Origin: Sphingomonas sp.
GTDB taxonomy: Bacteria > Pseudomonadota > Alphaproteobacteria > Sphingomonadales > Sphingomonadaceae
DNA length: 64,000 bases
Assembly (NCBI RefSeq): GCF_017744835.1
Contig: NZ_JAGIAM010000003.1
Location: forward strand, 620,001 to 684,000
Direction of reading: 5' to 3'
A model generated the notes under the pieces. It had not been told where the DNA came from. It worked only from the letters and a program-made list of their open reading frames with translations, and did no database searches. Position 1 is the stretch's first letter, and each line of letters opens with the position of its first letter. This document shows, piece by piece, positions 1-8,177 of this stretch. The position numbers and the translations under genes were made by a program.

Positions 1-1376
1 CGATCGGCAGCGGCGGCCCGTTCGGCGCCGAGGGGCCGATCATCATGACCGGCGGGGCGATCGGATCGCTGTTCGCCCAATGCTTCCATCTGAGCGCCGC
101 GGAGCGCAAGACGCTGCTCGTCGCCGGCGCCGCCGCGGGCATGACCGGCATCTTCGGCACTCCGATCGCCGCGATCCTGCTCGCGATCGAAGTATTGCTG
201 TTCGAATGGAAGCCGCGCAGCTTCGTCCCCGTCGTCGTCGCCGCCTCGGTCGCCTTCGCCTGGCGGCCGCTGCTGCTTGGCACCGGTCCGCTCTTCCCTT
301 TCCCCGCGGTGCATTTCGCCAGCCCCTGGCCGGTGTCCGGCGCGGCGCTCGGCGTCGGTATCCTCGTCGGGCTCCAGGCGGCCTTGCTCTCGGTGCTGCT
401 CTACCGGATCGAGGATCTGTTCGCGCGCCTGCCCGTCCACTGGATGTGGTGGCCGGCGATCGGCGGGCTGGTGGTCGGCGCGGGCGGCCTCGTCGACGCG
501 CATGTCCTCGGCGCCGGCTATGCCAATATCCAGGCGCTGCTCGACGGCTCGCTCGCGATCCGCGTCGTGCTCGCGCTCGCCGCGGTCAAGGCGCTGGTCT
601 GGCTGGTCGCGCTTGGTTCGGGGACCTCGGGCGGCGTGCTCGCGCCGTTGCTCATCCTCGGCGGCGCGCTCGGCTATCTGCTCGGCACCTTCCTTCCGGG
701 GGCGCCCGGTTTCTGGGCGATGATCGGCATGGCGGCGATCCTCAGCGGAGCGATGCGCGCGCCGCTCACCGCGGCGCTGTTCGCGGCCGAACTGACCGGC
801 CATTTCAACGCGCTGCCGCTCATCGCGATCGGATCGGCCGGTGCCTATGCGGTCAGCGTGCTCGTCATGCGCCGCTCGATCCTCACCGAGAAGATCGCGC
901 GCCGCGGCCGCCACATCCTGCAGGAATATACCGTCGATCCGCTCGACTTCCTCCAGGCCGGTGACGTCATGACGTCAGAGCCCGAGACGCTGCCCGGCGC
1001 GCAATCGGTCGCGCAGACGATCGCCTTTTTCGCCACCACTGCCCGCCATCGCAGCTATCCGGTGGTCGATGAGCGCGGGCGGCTCCTCGGGCTGGTCTCG
1101 CGCAGCGATGCGCTCCGCTGGCAGACGCTCGGCGGCAGCGACGAGATCCCGCTCGGCGAGATCCTCTCGGACGCCTCCCAGCCCACTGCCGCCCCCGCCA
1201 CGCCGATCGGCGCGGTCGCCGATCTGATGGTCGAGACGGGTATCGGCCGCATCCCGATCGTCGAACCCGGCACGGCGCGCGTGGTGGGCATCCTCTCGCG
1301 CCACGACTTGCTCAAGGCGCGGAGCCTCCGTCGCCGCGACGAAGTCGAGCGCGCCGGCGGCGGACTGCTCCGCTGA
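1..1376 (+). CDS. CLC-family chloride channel/transporter with C-terminal CBS pair (5' partial)
   Basis: This inner-membrane anion channel or H+/Cl- antiporter is cut at its 5' end; the frame is open from base 3, before the first ATG at 45. The CLC filter motif GAEGP is present, with the gating Glu codon at 30-32. A second motif, GSGTSGGVLAP, lies near 618-650, and several hydrophobic helices follow. The position matching the internal 'proton' glutamate of ClC-ec1 reads AIEV, with Val (codon 192-194), as in channel-type CLCs. The last ~130 residues (about 960-1320) form two CBS domains, usually nucleotide-binding regulatory modules. Family assignment is secure; channel versus exchanger is inference. 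Confidence 0.9.
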   Translation, partial: IGSGGPFGAEGPIIMTGGAIGSLFAQCFHLSAAERKTLLVAGAAAGMTGIFGTPIAAILLAIEVLLFEWKPRSFVPVVVAASVAFAWRPLLLGTGPLFPFPAVHFASPWPVSGAALGVGILVGLQAALLSVLLYRIEDLFARLPVHWMWWPAIGGLVVGAGGLVDAHVLGAGYANIQALLDGSLAIRVVLALAAVKALVWLVALGSGTSGGVLAPLLILGGALGYLLGTFLPGAPGFWAMIGMAAILSGAMRAPLTAALFAAELTGHFNALPLIAIGSAGAYAVSVLVMRRSILTEKIARRGRHILQEYTVDPLDFLQAGDVMTSEPETLPGAQSVAQTIAFFATTARHRSYPVVDERGRLLGLVSRSDALRWQTLGGSDEIPLGEILSDASQPTAAPATPIGAVADLMVETGIGRIPIVEPGTARVVGILSRHDLLKARSLRRRDEVERAGGGLLR

Positions 1377-1431
1377 CCGCAACTCGCGAGAACATGTCGC
1401 TGGCGTAATGGGTTCTTAAATCTGTTGGGCC

Positions 1432-2478
1432 ATGCCTGCTCCGAAACATTCGGAGAGAGCGGTGGAAAATCGCAGGCTCGCGGTCGCGATTGACGATTCC
1501 GAAGTTCGCCTCGCCTGGATCGGTGCGGGCGGCGAAGTGCGCAACGAGACGGCATGGCCGCTCGACCGCTTTTCGACTCTGATCGAGGCGATGCTGCGGT
1601 TCGAGGCGGAGACCGGCCAGCCCCTGTGGCAGGCCGCCGCGGCGATCGCGATCTACGGCGCTACTTACGGCGAATCGATCTCGCTCCATCGCGGGCGCTG
1701 GACGATCAGCCGCTCCGGGCTTGCCTCGATCCTCGGCACCCCGCCGACGATCATCAACCATGTCGCCGCCAAGGGCTGGGCCGCGGTCGGCGGCACCGGA
1801 ATCCAGCTCGCGCCGCTCTCGCGCCATGGCGGATTGCCCGACTTCACTGCGCGCAATCGCTGGCTCGCGATCAACGTCGAGCGCGGCGTCGGCCTCGCGG
1901 TGATCGATTCCGACGGCTCGGGCACACTGCGCATCACCGAGAGCGAAATGGGCCATTGCGGCTTCGCGCCGGCCTCTGCGCTCGACCGCCGCCTTGCCGA
2001 GGCCGTGGCGCTGCCGCGCGTGCCGGCGACGCGCTGGGAAATGGTGCTCACCGTCTCGGTGGATTCGCCGATCTGGACGCAGCATCTGCCCGAGGTGACG
2101 CGCACCGACCGGTTGGCGATGCTCGCCGACAATGTCGGACGCTTCCTCGCCGATGCCGTGACCGCGCATTGTGCCTGGGGCGGCGTGATGATCACCGGCA
2201 AGCGGATCGTCGAGTTCCAGAGCGCCGGGCTCACCGACCGGCTCAACCGCGCGTTCGAGGAAGGCGCCAAGTTCGGCCGTCCGATCCAGTCGGCGCCGCG
2301 CTGGCGGCTCACTGGCTCGGACCTGACCTTCTCGGGACTGGCTGAGGCCTTGGCACGCACCGCCGTGCCGGCCCTCGCGCCGACCACGGCACCCGTTTCT
2401 CCGGCGGTGACACCGGTGGCCGGCCCCGCCCCCTTCGCCGAACCAGCCCCGCGCCCTTCGATCTTCAACTATCGCTAG
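1432..2478 (+). CDS. Glucokinase-fold (Glk/ASKHA) protein, probably catalytically dead
   Basis: The 348-aa protein aligns by eye along most of E. coli-type glucokinase: W..S...LG....IIN at residues 90-109, GTGIQLAPL at 121-129, SEMGHCGFAP at 171-180 and GGVMITGKRI near 245. The active-site residues are changed. The N-terminal phosphate loop DxGGT is AIDDSE (19-24), and the catalytic Asp of the IND motif is His110. A Pro/Ala-rich tail occupies the last ~45 residues. ATG 1432 lacks a clear ribosome site; GTG 1462, in frame, has GGAGAG five bases upstream and may be the real start. Its TAG stop shares a CTAG with the stop of the convergent transporter. The fold is well supported; lost kinase activity is inference. 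Confidence 0.75.
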   Translation: MPAPKHSERAVENRRLAVAIDDSEVRLAWIGAGGEVRNETAWPLDRFSTLIEAMLRFEAETGQPLWQAAAAIAIYGATYGESISLHRGRWTISRSGLASILGTPPTIINHVAAKGWAAVGGTGIQLAPLSRHGGLPDFTARNRWLAINVERGVGLAVIDSDGSGTLRITESEMGHCGFAPASALDRRLAEAVALPRVPATRWEMVLTVSVDSPIWTQHLPEVTRTDRLAMLADNVGRFLADAVTAHCAWGGVMITGKRIVEFQSAGLTDRLNRAFEEGAKFGRPIQSAPRWRLTGSDLTFSGLAEALARTAVPALAPTTAPVSPAVTPVAGPAPFAEPAPRPSIFNYR

Positions 2479-3758
2479 GCGGTAGTGCTTCCCCGGCGCG
2501 AGACCATTCCGAGCCCGATCAGGCTCAGCACTCCCGCGCCAGCAAGGTAATAGCCGACCAGCGCCAGCCCGCCGCGCGTCACCAGCGCCTCTGCGATCAG
2601 CGGCGTGAGCCCGCCGCCGATGATCCCCCCGATGTTGAAGGTCACCGACACCCCCGTGTAGCGCACGCGCGCCGGGAACAGGCTCGGCAGCCATCCGCCC
2701 AGCGGGCCATAGACGAAGCCCATGATGAACAGGGCGAAGGCCAGCCAGAAGAAGACCCGCGGAAGCGCATCGGGCACCAGCAGCACGGGCATGGTCAGCC
2801 CCACCACGATCGTCACGATGCAGCCGAAGGCGAGCACGCGCGCTGCGGTCGACTTGTCCGCGCGATACCCCGCAAGGCCGATGCCCGCGGCCATGAACAG
2901 GATCGCGACCAGCTCGGCGCCCAGGAACGCCTCGCGGTCATAGCCCAGCGCCTTGGTGCCGTGGCCGATGATGAAGACGGTCGAGATGTAGAAGAGCGCG
3001 AAGCATGCGATCGTCCCCACCGTGCCCGCCAGCGTGGGCAGCCAGTGGTTGCGCAGCAGCTCGCCCAGCGGCACTCGCGGCGGCGGCGCGGTCTCGGCCG
3101 CCTCGACGAAGGCCGGCGTCTCGGTCAACCGCAGGCGCACCCACAGCCCCAGCCCGACGAGCAGCGCGCTCGCCAGGAACGGCAGCCGCCAGCCCCAGTC
3201 GGCGAACTGCGCCTCGGTCAGGAAGCCGCCGAGCAGCAGGAAGAATCCGTTTGCGAAGATGAACCCCACCGGCGCGCCCAGCGGCGGGAAGCTGCCGTAG
3301 CGATAGGCCCAGCCCGGCGGCGCATTCTCCACCGCCAGCAGGCTCGCCCCGCCCCATTCGCCGCCCAGCCCCAGCCCCTGGCCGAAACGCAGCAGCGTGA
3401 GCAGCACCGGCGCGACCACGCCCGCCATCGCATAGGTCGGCAGGAACGCGATCAGCAGCGTCGACAGGCCCATCAGGAACAGCGAGCCGACCAGCGTCGA
3501 CTTGCGACCCATCCGGTCCCCGAAATGGCCGAACACCACGCCGCCGAGCGGCCGGGCGAAGAAGGCCACGCTGAAGCTCGCATAGGAGAAGAGCAGCTGC
3601 CACTGCTCGTCGATCCCCGCGAAGAACAGCCGCGGGAACACCAGCGCCGCGGCGGTCGCATAGATGTAGAAGTCGTAGAACTCGACCGATGTCCCGACCA
3701 GGCTCGCAAACAGGATGCGGCGATGCGAAACGGGTGCGGCGGCGGCGATTGCGGTCAT
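2475..3758 (-). CDS. MFS transporter, metabolite:H+ symporter (MHS) family
   Basis: This 427-aa protein has about 12 hydrophobic segments. MHS/ProP-like signatures include VEFYDFYIYATAAALVFPRL near residues 25-45, the loop motif GHFGDRMGRK after TM2 and the second-loop RFGQGLGLGGEWGGA. MHS proteins import dicarboxylates, shikimate, betaines or similar organic acids with protons; the substrate cannot be read from the sequence. It converges on the glucokinase-like gene, and the two stops overlap in one CTAG. The upstream 181 bp hold no recognised promoter. Confidence 0.88.
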   Translation of the reverse strand: MTAIAAAAPVSHRRILFASLVGTSVEFYDFYIYATAAALVFPRLFFAGIDEQWQLLFSYASFSVAFFARPLGGVVFGHFGDRMGRKSTLVGSLFLMGLSTLLIAFLPTYAMAGVVAPVLLTLLRFGQGLGLGGEWGGASLLAVENAPPGWAYRYGSFPPLGAPVGFIFANGFFLLLGGFLTEAQFADWGWRLPFLASALLVGLGLWVRLRLTETPAFVEAAETAPPPRVPLGELLRNHWLPTLAGTVGTIACFALFYISTVFIIGHGTKALGYDREAFLGAELVAILFMAAGIGLAGYRADKSTAARVLAFGCIVTIVVGLTMPVLLVPDALPRVFFWLAFALFIMGFVYGPLGGWLPSLFPARVRYTGVSVTFNIGGIIGGGLTPLIAEALVTRGGLALVGYYLAGAGVLSLIGLGMVSRRGSTTA

Positions 3759-3939
3759 TCAGGTCCCCTCTCCGCCACGTGCCCTAGCGTGGAATTGCGC
3801 GGATCGGAATGCCCGCATTCCGGATATTGCGCGAGCAGCCGGAAACCAGCGCGAACTCCCTCCCGCCATTCATCCCCGCGACAGTTTCGCGCGCGTAGCA
3901 AAGCGCCACCTCAACGCGCCGAAAAGGGAGAGTCGGGCG

Positions 3940-4116
3940 ATGCGTGAGTCGGCGGGACGGCGGTTCCTCTTCGCAACATTGCTCGCGCTCGCCGCGGGCG
4001 CGCTGGTCGCTTTCTGGAACCCGGTCGATCACCTCAAGGCCGATCTGCGCGCCGACACCCAGGGCATCCGCGTCAGCGTCGAGCTCGCAGCCCACGCGAT
4101 CGAGACCCGCGTCTGA
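3940..4116 (+). CDS. Small single-pass membrane protein (58 aa), unknown function
   Basis: A short ORF starts at ATG 3940 with an AGGGAG ribosome site at 3925-3930. The product begins with basic residues (MRESAGRR), then one hydrophobic segment (FLFATLLALAAGALVAFW), then a short hydrophilic tail. It resembles many uncharacterised small inner-membrane or exported proteins. I do not recognise a family. A second small membrane-anchored ORF lies convergently just downstream. Confidence 0.5.
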   Translation: MRESAGRRFLFATLLALAAGALVAFWNPVDHLKADLRADTQGIRVSVELAAHAIETRV

Positions 4117-4122
4117 GCCGCC

Positions 4123-4305
4123 TCAGCTGCGGCACTCGATCCGCGTGATCTTCACCACCTTGCCACTGTCGTCCTTCTCCTCGTGCCGCCCGGGCACGCA
4201 GGGCTGACGCTGCGGCGCCTGGCTGCTGCGCCACGCCGTCCATGCGCTGAAGATCGCGAGCGCCAGCACCAGGGCCAGGCGCAGTTTCCGGTTCCGCCAG
4301 TTCAT
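4123..4305 (-). CDS. Small membrane-anchored hypothetical protein (60 aa)
   Basis: The 60-aa product has a basic N-terminus (MNWRNRKLR), one hydrophobic helix (LALVLALAIFSAWTAW) and a polar tail with two Cys. That fits an N-terminal anchor with a short periplasmic tail. It lies 40 bp downstream of the GFA-family gene on the same strand, so the two may be co-transcribed. The family is not recognised. Confidence 0.5.
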   Translation of the reverse strand: MNWRNRKLRLALVLALAIFSAWTAWRSSQAPQRQPCVPGRHEEKDDSGKVVKITRIECRS

Positions 4306-4345
4306 GCCGACCGATTAGGCGCTGCCACGCGCCCCCGCAATCGCT

Positions 4346-4747
4346 TCAATCCATCCCCGGATAACTCCGGAACTCGGGCAGCTCGCTCACCCGTTCCATC
4401 CACGGCAGCCGCTCCTTGACCATGATCTGCGCGCCCGCCGGATTGCCCGCGCCGTCGTCGAGCGTGCCCGACTGGATGTCGATGATCCCCGGCAGATAGG
4501 TCGGGTTGCGGTAGAACAGCCCCGTCCCGCACGCCGGGCAGAACTGGCGCACGGCATATTCGGAGGATTTGTAGCTCGCCGGCGTGCCCTCGATCGTCAC
4601 CTGCTCTTCCTTGAAGGCGATCCAGCCCGCCATCGGCGCTCCCGACCAGCCGCGGCAATCGGTGCAATGGCACAGCGCATGGTGCTCGGGCGTTCCCTCC
4701 GCCGAATAGCGGATCGCGCCGCAATGGCATTTACCGGTGATCTCCAT
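4346..4747 (-). CDS. GFA (glutathione-dependent formaldehyde-activating-like) zinc protein
   Basis: The 133-aa protein has the full GFA/CENP-V metal-site pattern: CHC at residues 7-9, CHCTDC at 26-31 and CPAC at 70-73. The fold binds zinc and in a few members handles glutathione adducts; most are uncharacterised. I chose ATG 4747 over an upstream in-frame ATG because GGAGGA lies just before it. The gene is divergent from the uvrD-like helicase, with about 100 bp between starts. The precise reaction is unknown. Confidence 0.85.
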   Translation of the reverse strand: MEITGKCHCGAIRYSAEGTPEHHALCHCTDCRGWSGAPMAGWIAFKEEQVTIEGTPASYKSSEYAVRQFCPACGTGLFYRNPTYLPGIIDIQSGTLDDGAGNPAGAQIMVKERLPWMERVSELPEFRSYPGMD

Positions 4748-4849
4748 GACATCCTCCTCCATGATCCCGTTTTGTTCTACTCGACCCCACCCGCTGACGC
4801 AACCCGTTTTGCGGTTGCCCTGCGTCCCCACGTTCCCTAACTGTTCGCC

Positions 4850-7159
4850 ATGAGCCTGCCCGCGCCTTCCCCTGACGACGCCCCCTATCTCCAGGGCCTC
4901 AACGCCCCCCAGCGCGAGGCGGTGCTGACCACCGAGGGGCCCGTCCTCGTCCTCGCCGGCGCCGGCACGGGCAAGACCGCCGCGCTCACTGCGCGCCTCG
5001 CCCACCTGCTCTGGACCCGCCGCGCCTATCCGTCGGAGATCCTCGCGGTCACCTTCACCAACAAGGCCGCGCGCGAGATGCGCGAGCGCGTCGGCCGGCT
5101 TGTCGGCCAGGCCGTCGAGGGCATGCCCTGGCTCGGCACCTTCCATGCGATCGGCGCCAAGATGCTCCGCCGCCACGCCGAGCTCGTCGGCCTCCAGTCC
5201 AACTTCACCATCCTCGACACCGACGACCAGCTCCGCCTGCTCAAGCAGCTGATCACCGCCAACGACCTCGACGAGAAGCGCTGGCCCGCGCGGCAGCTCG
5301 CCGGGCTGATCGACCAGTGGAAGAACAAGGGCCTGAGCCCGGCGGACGTCGATGCCGGCGAGAGCGAAGCCTATGCCAATGGCCGCGGCCAGTCGCTCTA
5401 CGCCCAGTATCAGGAGCGGCTGCGCACGCTCAACGCCTGCGATTTCGGCGACCTGCTGCTCCACATGCTGGTGATCCTCAAGAAGCACCGCGACGTGCTC
5501 GAGCAATATCAGCAGCGCTTCCGCTACATCATGGTCGACGAGTATCAGGACACCAACAGCGTCCAGTATCTCTGGCTCCGCCTGCTCGCGCAGGAGCGCA
5601 AGAATCTGTGCTGCGTCGGCGACGACGACCAGTCGATCTATTCGTGGCGTGGCGCGCAGGTGGAGAACATCCTCAAGTTCGAGAAGGACTTCCCCGGCGC
5701 CAAGGTGATCCGGCTCGAGCAGAACTACCGCTCCACCCCGCACATCCTCGCCGCCGCCTCGGGCGTCATCGCCAACAATGGCGGCCGCCTCGGCAAGACA
5801 CTCTGGACCGAGAAACCCGAGGGCGAGAAGGTCAAGGTCCTCGGCATCTGGGACGGCCCCGAGGAAGCGCGCCGCGTCGGCGAGGAGATCGAGAGCCTCC
5901 AGCGCGGCGGCCTGTCGCTCGACGACATGGCGATCCTCGTCCGCGCCCAGCACCAGACGCGCGAGTTCGAGGACCGGTTCATCGCGATCGGCCTGCCCTA
6001 TCGCATCATCGGCGGCTTCCGCTTCTACGAGCGCCAGGAAATCCGCGACGCGCTCGCCTATCTCCGCGTCGTCGCCCAGCCCTCGGACGACTTGGCCTTC
6101 GAGCGCATCGTCAACGTCCCCAAGCGCGGCCTGGGCGACAAGGCGCTCGCCAAGGTCCACCAATATGCCCGCGCGCAGGGCCTGCCGCTCACCAGCGCCG
6201 GCGCGCGCATCCTCGACACCGACGAGCTGACGCCCCAGGCCCGCCGCAGCCTCGGCAACCTCATAGGCGACATCGCCCGCTGGCGCAGCATGGGCGACAC
6301 CCTCCCCCACCCCGAGCTCGCGCGCATCATCCTCGACGAGAGCGGCTACACCGCGATGTGGCAGGCCGATCGCACCGCCGAGGCTGCCGGGAGGCTCGAG
6401 AACCTGGGCGAGCTCGTCCGCGCGATGGAGGAGTATGAGTCCCTCACCGCCTTCCTCGAGCATGTCAGCCTCGTCATGGACAACGAAGCCTCGGCCGAGG
6501 AGCCCAAGGTCACGATCATGACGATCCACGCCGCCAAGGGGCTCGAGTTCGACACCGTGTACCTCGCGGGCTGGGAGGAAGGCATCTTCCCCTCGCAGCG
6601 CGCGCTCGACGAAGGCGGGCTCGCCAGCCTCGAGGAGGAACGCCGCCTCGCCTATGTCGCGATCACCCGCGCGCGCCGCCAGGCGACCATCCTCCACGCC
6701 GCCAACCGTCGCATCTACGGCCAATGGACGAGCAGCCTGCCCAGCCGCTTCATCGCCGAGCTGCCGGGCGAGCATGTCGAGAGCGAGTCCACCATGTCGG
6801 GCGGCGAGAGCCTGTGGCGCGCCAACTGGTCCGAACGTGCCGACCCCTTTGCCGACGTCTCCCGCGGCACCGGCCGCGGCCCCGGCTGGCAGCGCGCCGC
6901 CGGCGTGGATGCGAAGAACCCCGGCGGCAGCTTCACCCAACGCACCTTCACCCGCGAGCCCGCCCGCGTGCTGGAAAGCCGCGCCTCGGCGGTCAGCTTC
7001 GGCGCCAAGCCCCGCGCCGACCTGTCGCTGGGCATGCGCGTGTTCCACCAGAAGTTCGGCTACGGCACGATCGCCGAGATCGAAGGCAACAAGCTCGAGA
7101 TCGACTTCGAGCAGGCCGGGCGCAAGCGGGTTATGGATAGTTTCGTGAGTGTCGGGTGA
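4850..7159 (+). CDS. uvrD: ATP-dependent DNA helicase, UvrD/PcrA family
   Basis: This 769-aa superfamily 1A 3'-5' helicase acts in nucleotide excision repair and mismatch repair, and clears RecA filaments. Visible motifs are Walker A AGAGTGKT (36-43), TFTNKAA (Ia), DEYQDTN (II), GDDDQSIYSWRGA (III), LEQNYRS (IV), TIHAAKGLEF (V) and AITRARR (VI). The C-terminus (MRVFHQKFGYGTI onward) is the Tudor-like domain that binds RNA polymerase in UvrD/PcrA. Length is near the family norm (~720-770). The split between UvrD and PcrA names is a matter of convention. Confidence 0.93.
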   Translation: MSLPAPSPDDAPYLQGLNAPQREAVLTTEGPVLVLAGAGTGKTAALTARLAHLLWTRRAYPSEILAVTFTNKAAREMRERVGRLVGQAVEGMPWLGTFHAIGAKMLRRHAELVGLQSNFTILDTDDQLRLLKQLITANDLDEKRWPARQLAGLIDQWKNKGLSPADVDAGESEAYANGRGQSLYAQYQERLRTLNACDFGDLLLHMLVILKKHRDVLEQYQQRFRYIMVDEYQDTNSVQYLWLRLLAQERKNLCCVGDDDQSIYSWRGAQVENILKFEKDFPGAKVIRLEQNYRSTPHILAAASGVIANNGGRLGKTLWTEKPEGEKVKVLGIWDGPEEARRVGEEIESLQRGGLSLDDMAILVRAQHQTREFEDRFIAIGLPYRIIGGFRFYERQEIRDALAYLRVVAQPSDDLAFERIVNVPKRGLGDKALAKVHQYARAQGLPLTSAGARILDTDELTPQARRSLGNLIGDIARWRSMGDTLPHPELARIILDESGYTAMWQADRTAEAAGRLENLGELVRAMEEYESLTAFLEHVSLVMDNEASAEEPKVTIMTIHAAKGLEFDTVYLAGWEEGIFPSQRALDEGGLASLEEERRLAYVAITRARRQATILHAANRRIYGQWTSSLPSRFIAELPGEHVESESTMSGGESLWRANWSERADPFADVSRGTGRGPGWQRAAGVDAKNPGGSFTQRTFTREPARVLESRASAVSFGAKPRADLSLGMRVFHQKFGYGTIAEIEGNKLEIDFEQAGRKRVMDSFVSVG

Positions 7160-7176
7160 GAAATTGGGAGAAGCCA

Positions 7177-7197
7177 AAAATCGCCGAAGGCGCTTTC
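7177..7197 (+). terminator. Possible weak intrinsic terminator after uvrD
   Basis: Just after the helicase stop there is AAAA, then CGCC-GAA-GGCG, then CTTTCT. This is a short stem with a tight loop and a pyrimidine run. The stem is only 4 bp of perfect pairing, extended by A-T pairs across a mismatch, so the call is tentative. Confidence 0.3.
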
Positions 7198-7267
7198 TAG
7201 AAGCTAGGTCGTGAACCCATAACCGCGCGGACGCGGACGAGCTGTCGATCCTTCTGACAATTTCCTC

Positions 7268-7298
7268 TTGCACCGGCCCCTGGGGCCGGTCCGATAGA
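7268..7298 (+). promoter_or_regulatory. MerR-type promoter with 19-bp spacer and palindromic operator
   Basis: A -35-like TTGCAC (7268-7273) and -10-like GATAGA (7293-7298) are separated by 19 bp. A perfect 9-1-9 dyad, ACCGGCCCC-T-GGGGCCGGT (7272-7290), lies between them. An over-long spacer with a central dyad is the hallmark of promoters that MerR-family proteins activate by DNA untwisting. It ends 12 bp before the MerR/TipAS start, so autoregulation is the simple reading. The hexamers themselves are poor matches to consensus. Confidence 0.65.
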
Positions 7299-7310
7299 GC
7301 AGAACGTTCG

Positions 7311-8129
7311 ATGAAGGGCAGCATGTTGACGAAGACTGAGCCTTATCTCCGTTCCGCAGAAGTCACCCGCCGGCTTGGCGTTAGCGGGAAGGCATTACGG
7401 CTATACGAGGCACATGGCTTGGTCCGCGCCGAGCGGACGGCGGCGGGCTGGCGGGTCTATGGACCCGACCAGATCAGTCGTCTGCACCAGGTGATCGCCT
7501 TGAAGAGTTTCGGCTTCTCCCTCAGCCGGATAGCCGAGCTTCTGGCTGGCGGTCTTCCTGACCTCGCGACATTCCTGGAACTGCACGAGCAGGTGCTGCG
7601 TCGGGAAGCAAAGCGAGTTGGCGAGGCGTTGCGACTACTTTCGGCTGCAAGGGCCAAGCTCGCCCAACAAGGCGCCCTTTCCTCGGACGAACTGATGAAC
7701 CTCACCAAGGAAACGGCTATGACCGACAAGCGCACCGATGATCTGAGCGCCGCCTATGAAGCTGTAGCGGCGAAGCATTTCTCCTCCGCTGATCAGGCGA
7801 CCCTGGATGCCAACGGCTACCGCGGAATGAGCCAGCCTGACACCAGCTGGGAAGCACTGCATGAAGAGGCAGCGCAACTGATGAAAACCGGCAACCCTCG
7901 CTCGGCGGAGGCGATGGTTTTCGCCCGGCGCTGGATGGAGAAGGTTTTCGAAGCCACAGGTGGCAATCCAGCCTTGACCAGGAAGATGAAGGCGGTAGCT
8001 CGCGAGATCCATCAGCAGCCCGCCTTTGCTGCAGTGTCAAGGTCATCGAATGAAATGATGGACTTTGTCGCACAAGCTTATTGTGCGGCGATCGCAGCGG
8101 GCATTATGCCCAAGCCCGACGAGGGCTGA
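7311..8129 (+). CDS. MerR-family regulator with TipAS-like ligand-binding domain
   Basis: The 272-aa protein has a MerR winged helix-turn-helix at about residues 12-80 (YLRSAEVTRRLGVSGKALRLYE), a coiled-coil linker to ~130, and a C-terminal TipAS-type helical domain (~140-268). In TipA that domain binds thiopeptide antibiotics; relatives bind other drugs. The start is ATG 7311 or the in-frame ATG 7323. A palindromic 19-bp-spacer promoter lies directly upstream. The gene sits in a patch whose G+C and codon use look lower than its neighbours, suggesting later acquisition. The ligand is unknown. Confidence 0.87.
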   Translation: MKGSMLTKTEPYLRSAEVTRRLGVSGKALRLYEAHGLVRAERTAAGWRVYGPDQISRLHQVIALKSFGFSLSRIAELLAGGLPDLATFLELHEQVLRREAKRVGEALRLLSAARAKLAQQGALSSDELMNLTKETAMTDKRTDDLSAAYEAVAAKHFSSADQATLDANGYRGMSQPDTSWEALHEEAAQLMKTGNPRSAEAMVFARRWMEKVFEATGGNPALTRKMKAVAREIHQQPAFAAVSRSSNEMMDFVAQAYCAAIAAGIMPKPDEG

Positions 8130-8141
8130 TGCGGAGGCTTT

Positions 8142-8177
8142 CATATCGACGCTGATTTTTGATTCAGCGTCGGTATG
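8142..8177. repeat. 14-bp inverted repeat between MerR gene and membrane-protein gene
   Basis: CATATCGACGCTGA (8142-8155) and TCAGCGTCGGTATG (8164-8177) form a stem with 13 of 14 matched pairs and one G-T wobble around an 8-nt T-rich loop. It starts 12 bases after the MerR stop. The right arm contains the ATG at 8175 of the next ORF. It could be a terminator, an operator, or a hairpin hiding that start. Confidence 0.6.

Noticed and set aside
2475..2478. Overlapping stop codons in CTAG as a special signal
   Set aside because: Convergent genes in compact genomes often share CTAG or TCA overlaps; a similar abutment occurs at 39136-39141.
1312..2694. A 460-codon minus-strand frame opposite the glucokinase-like gene
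   Set aside because: It has no motif, overlaps three genes and has antisense-type composition. The plus-strand frame aligns to Glk instead.
4748..7324. A very long minus-strand frame running across the whole helicase and joined to the GFA gene
   Set aside because: It is antisense to a helicase with all SF1 motifs. Its Ala/Leu/Glu/Arg-rich composition is the usual artefact of high-GC antisense frames. Only the last 133 codons (GFA) are real.
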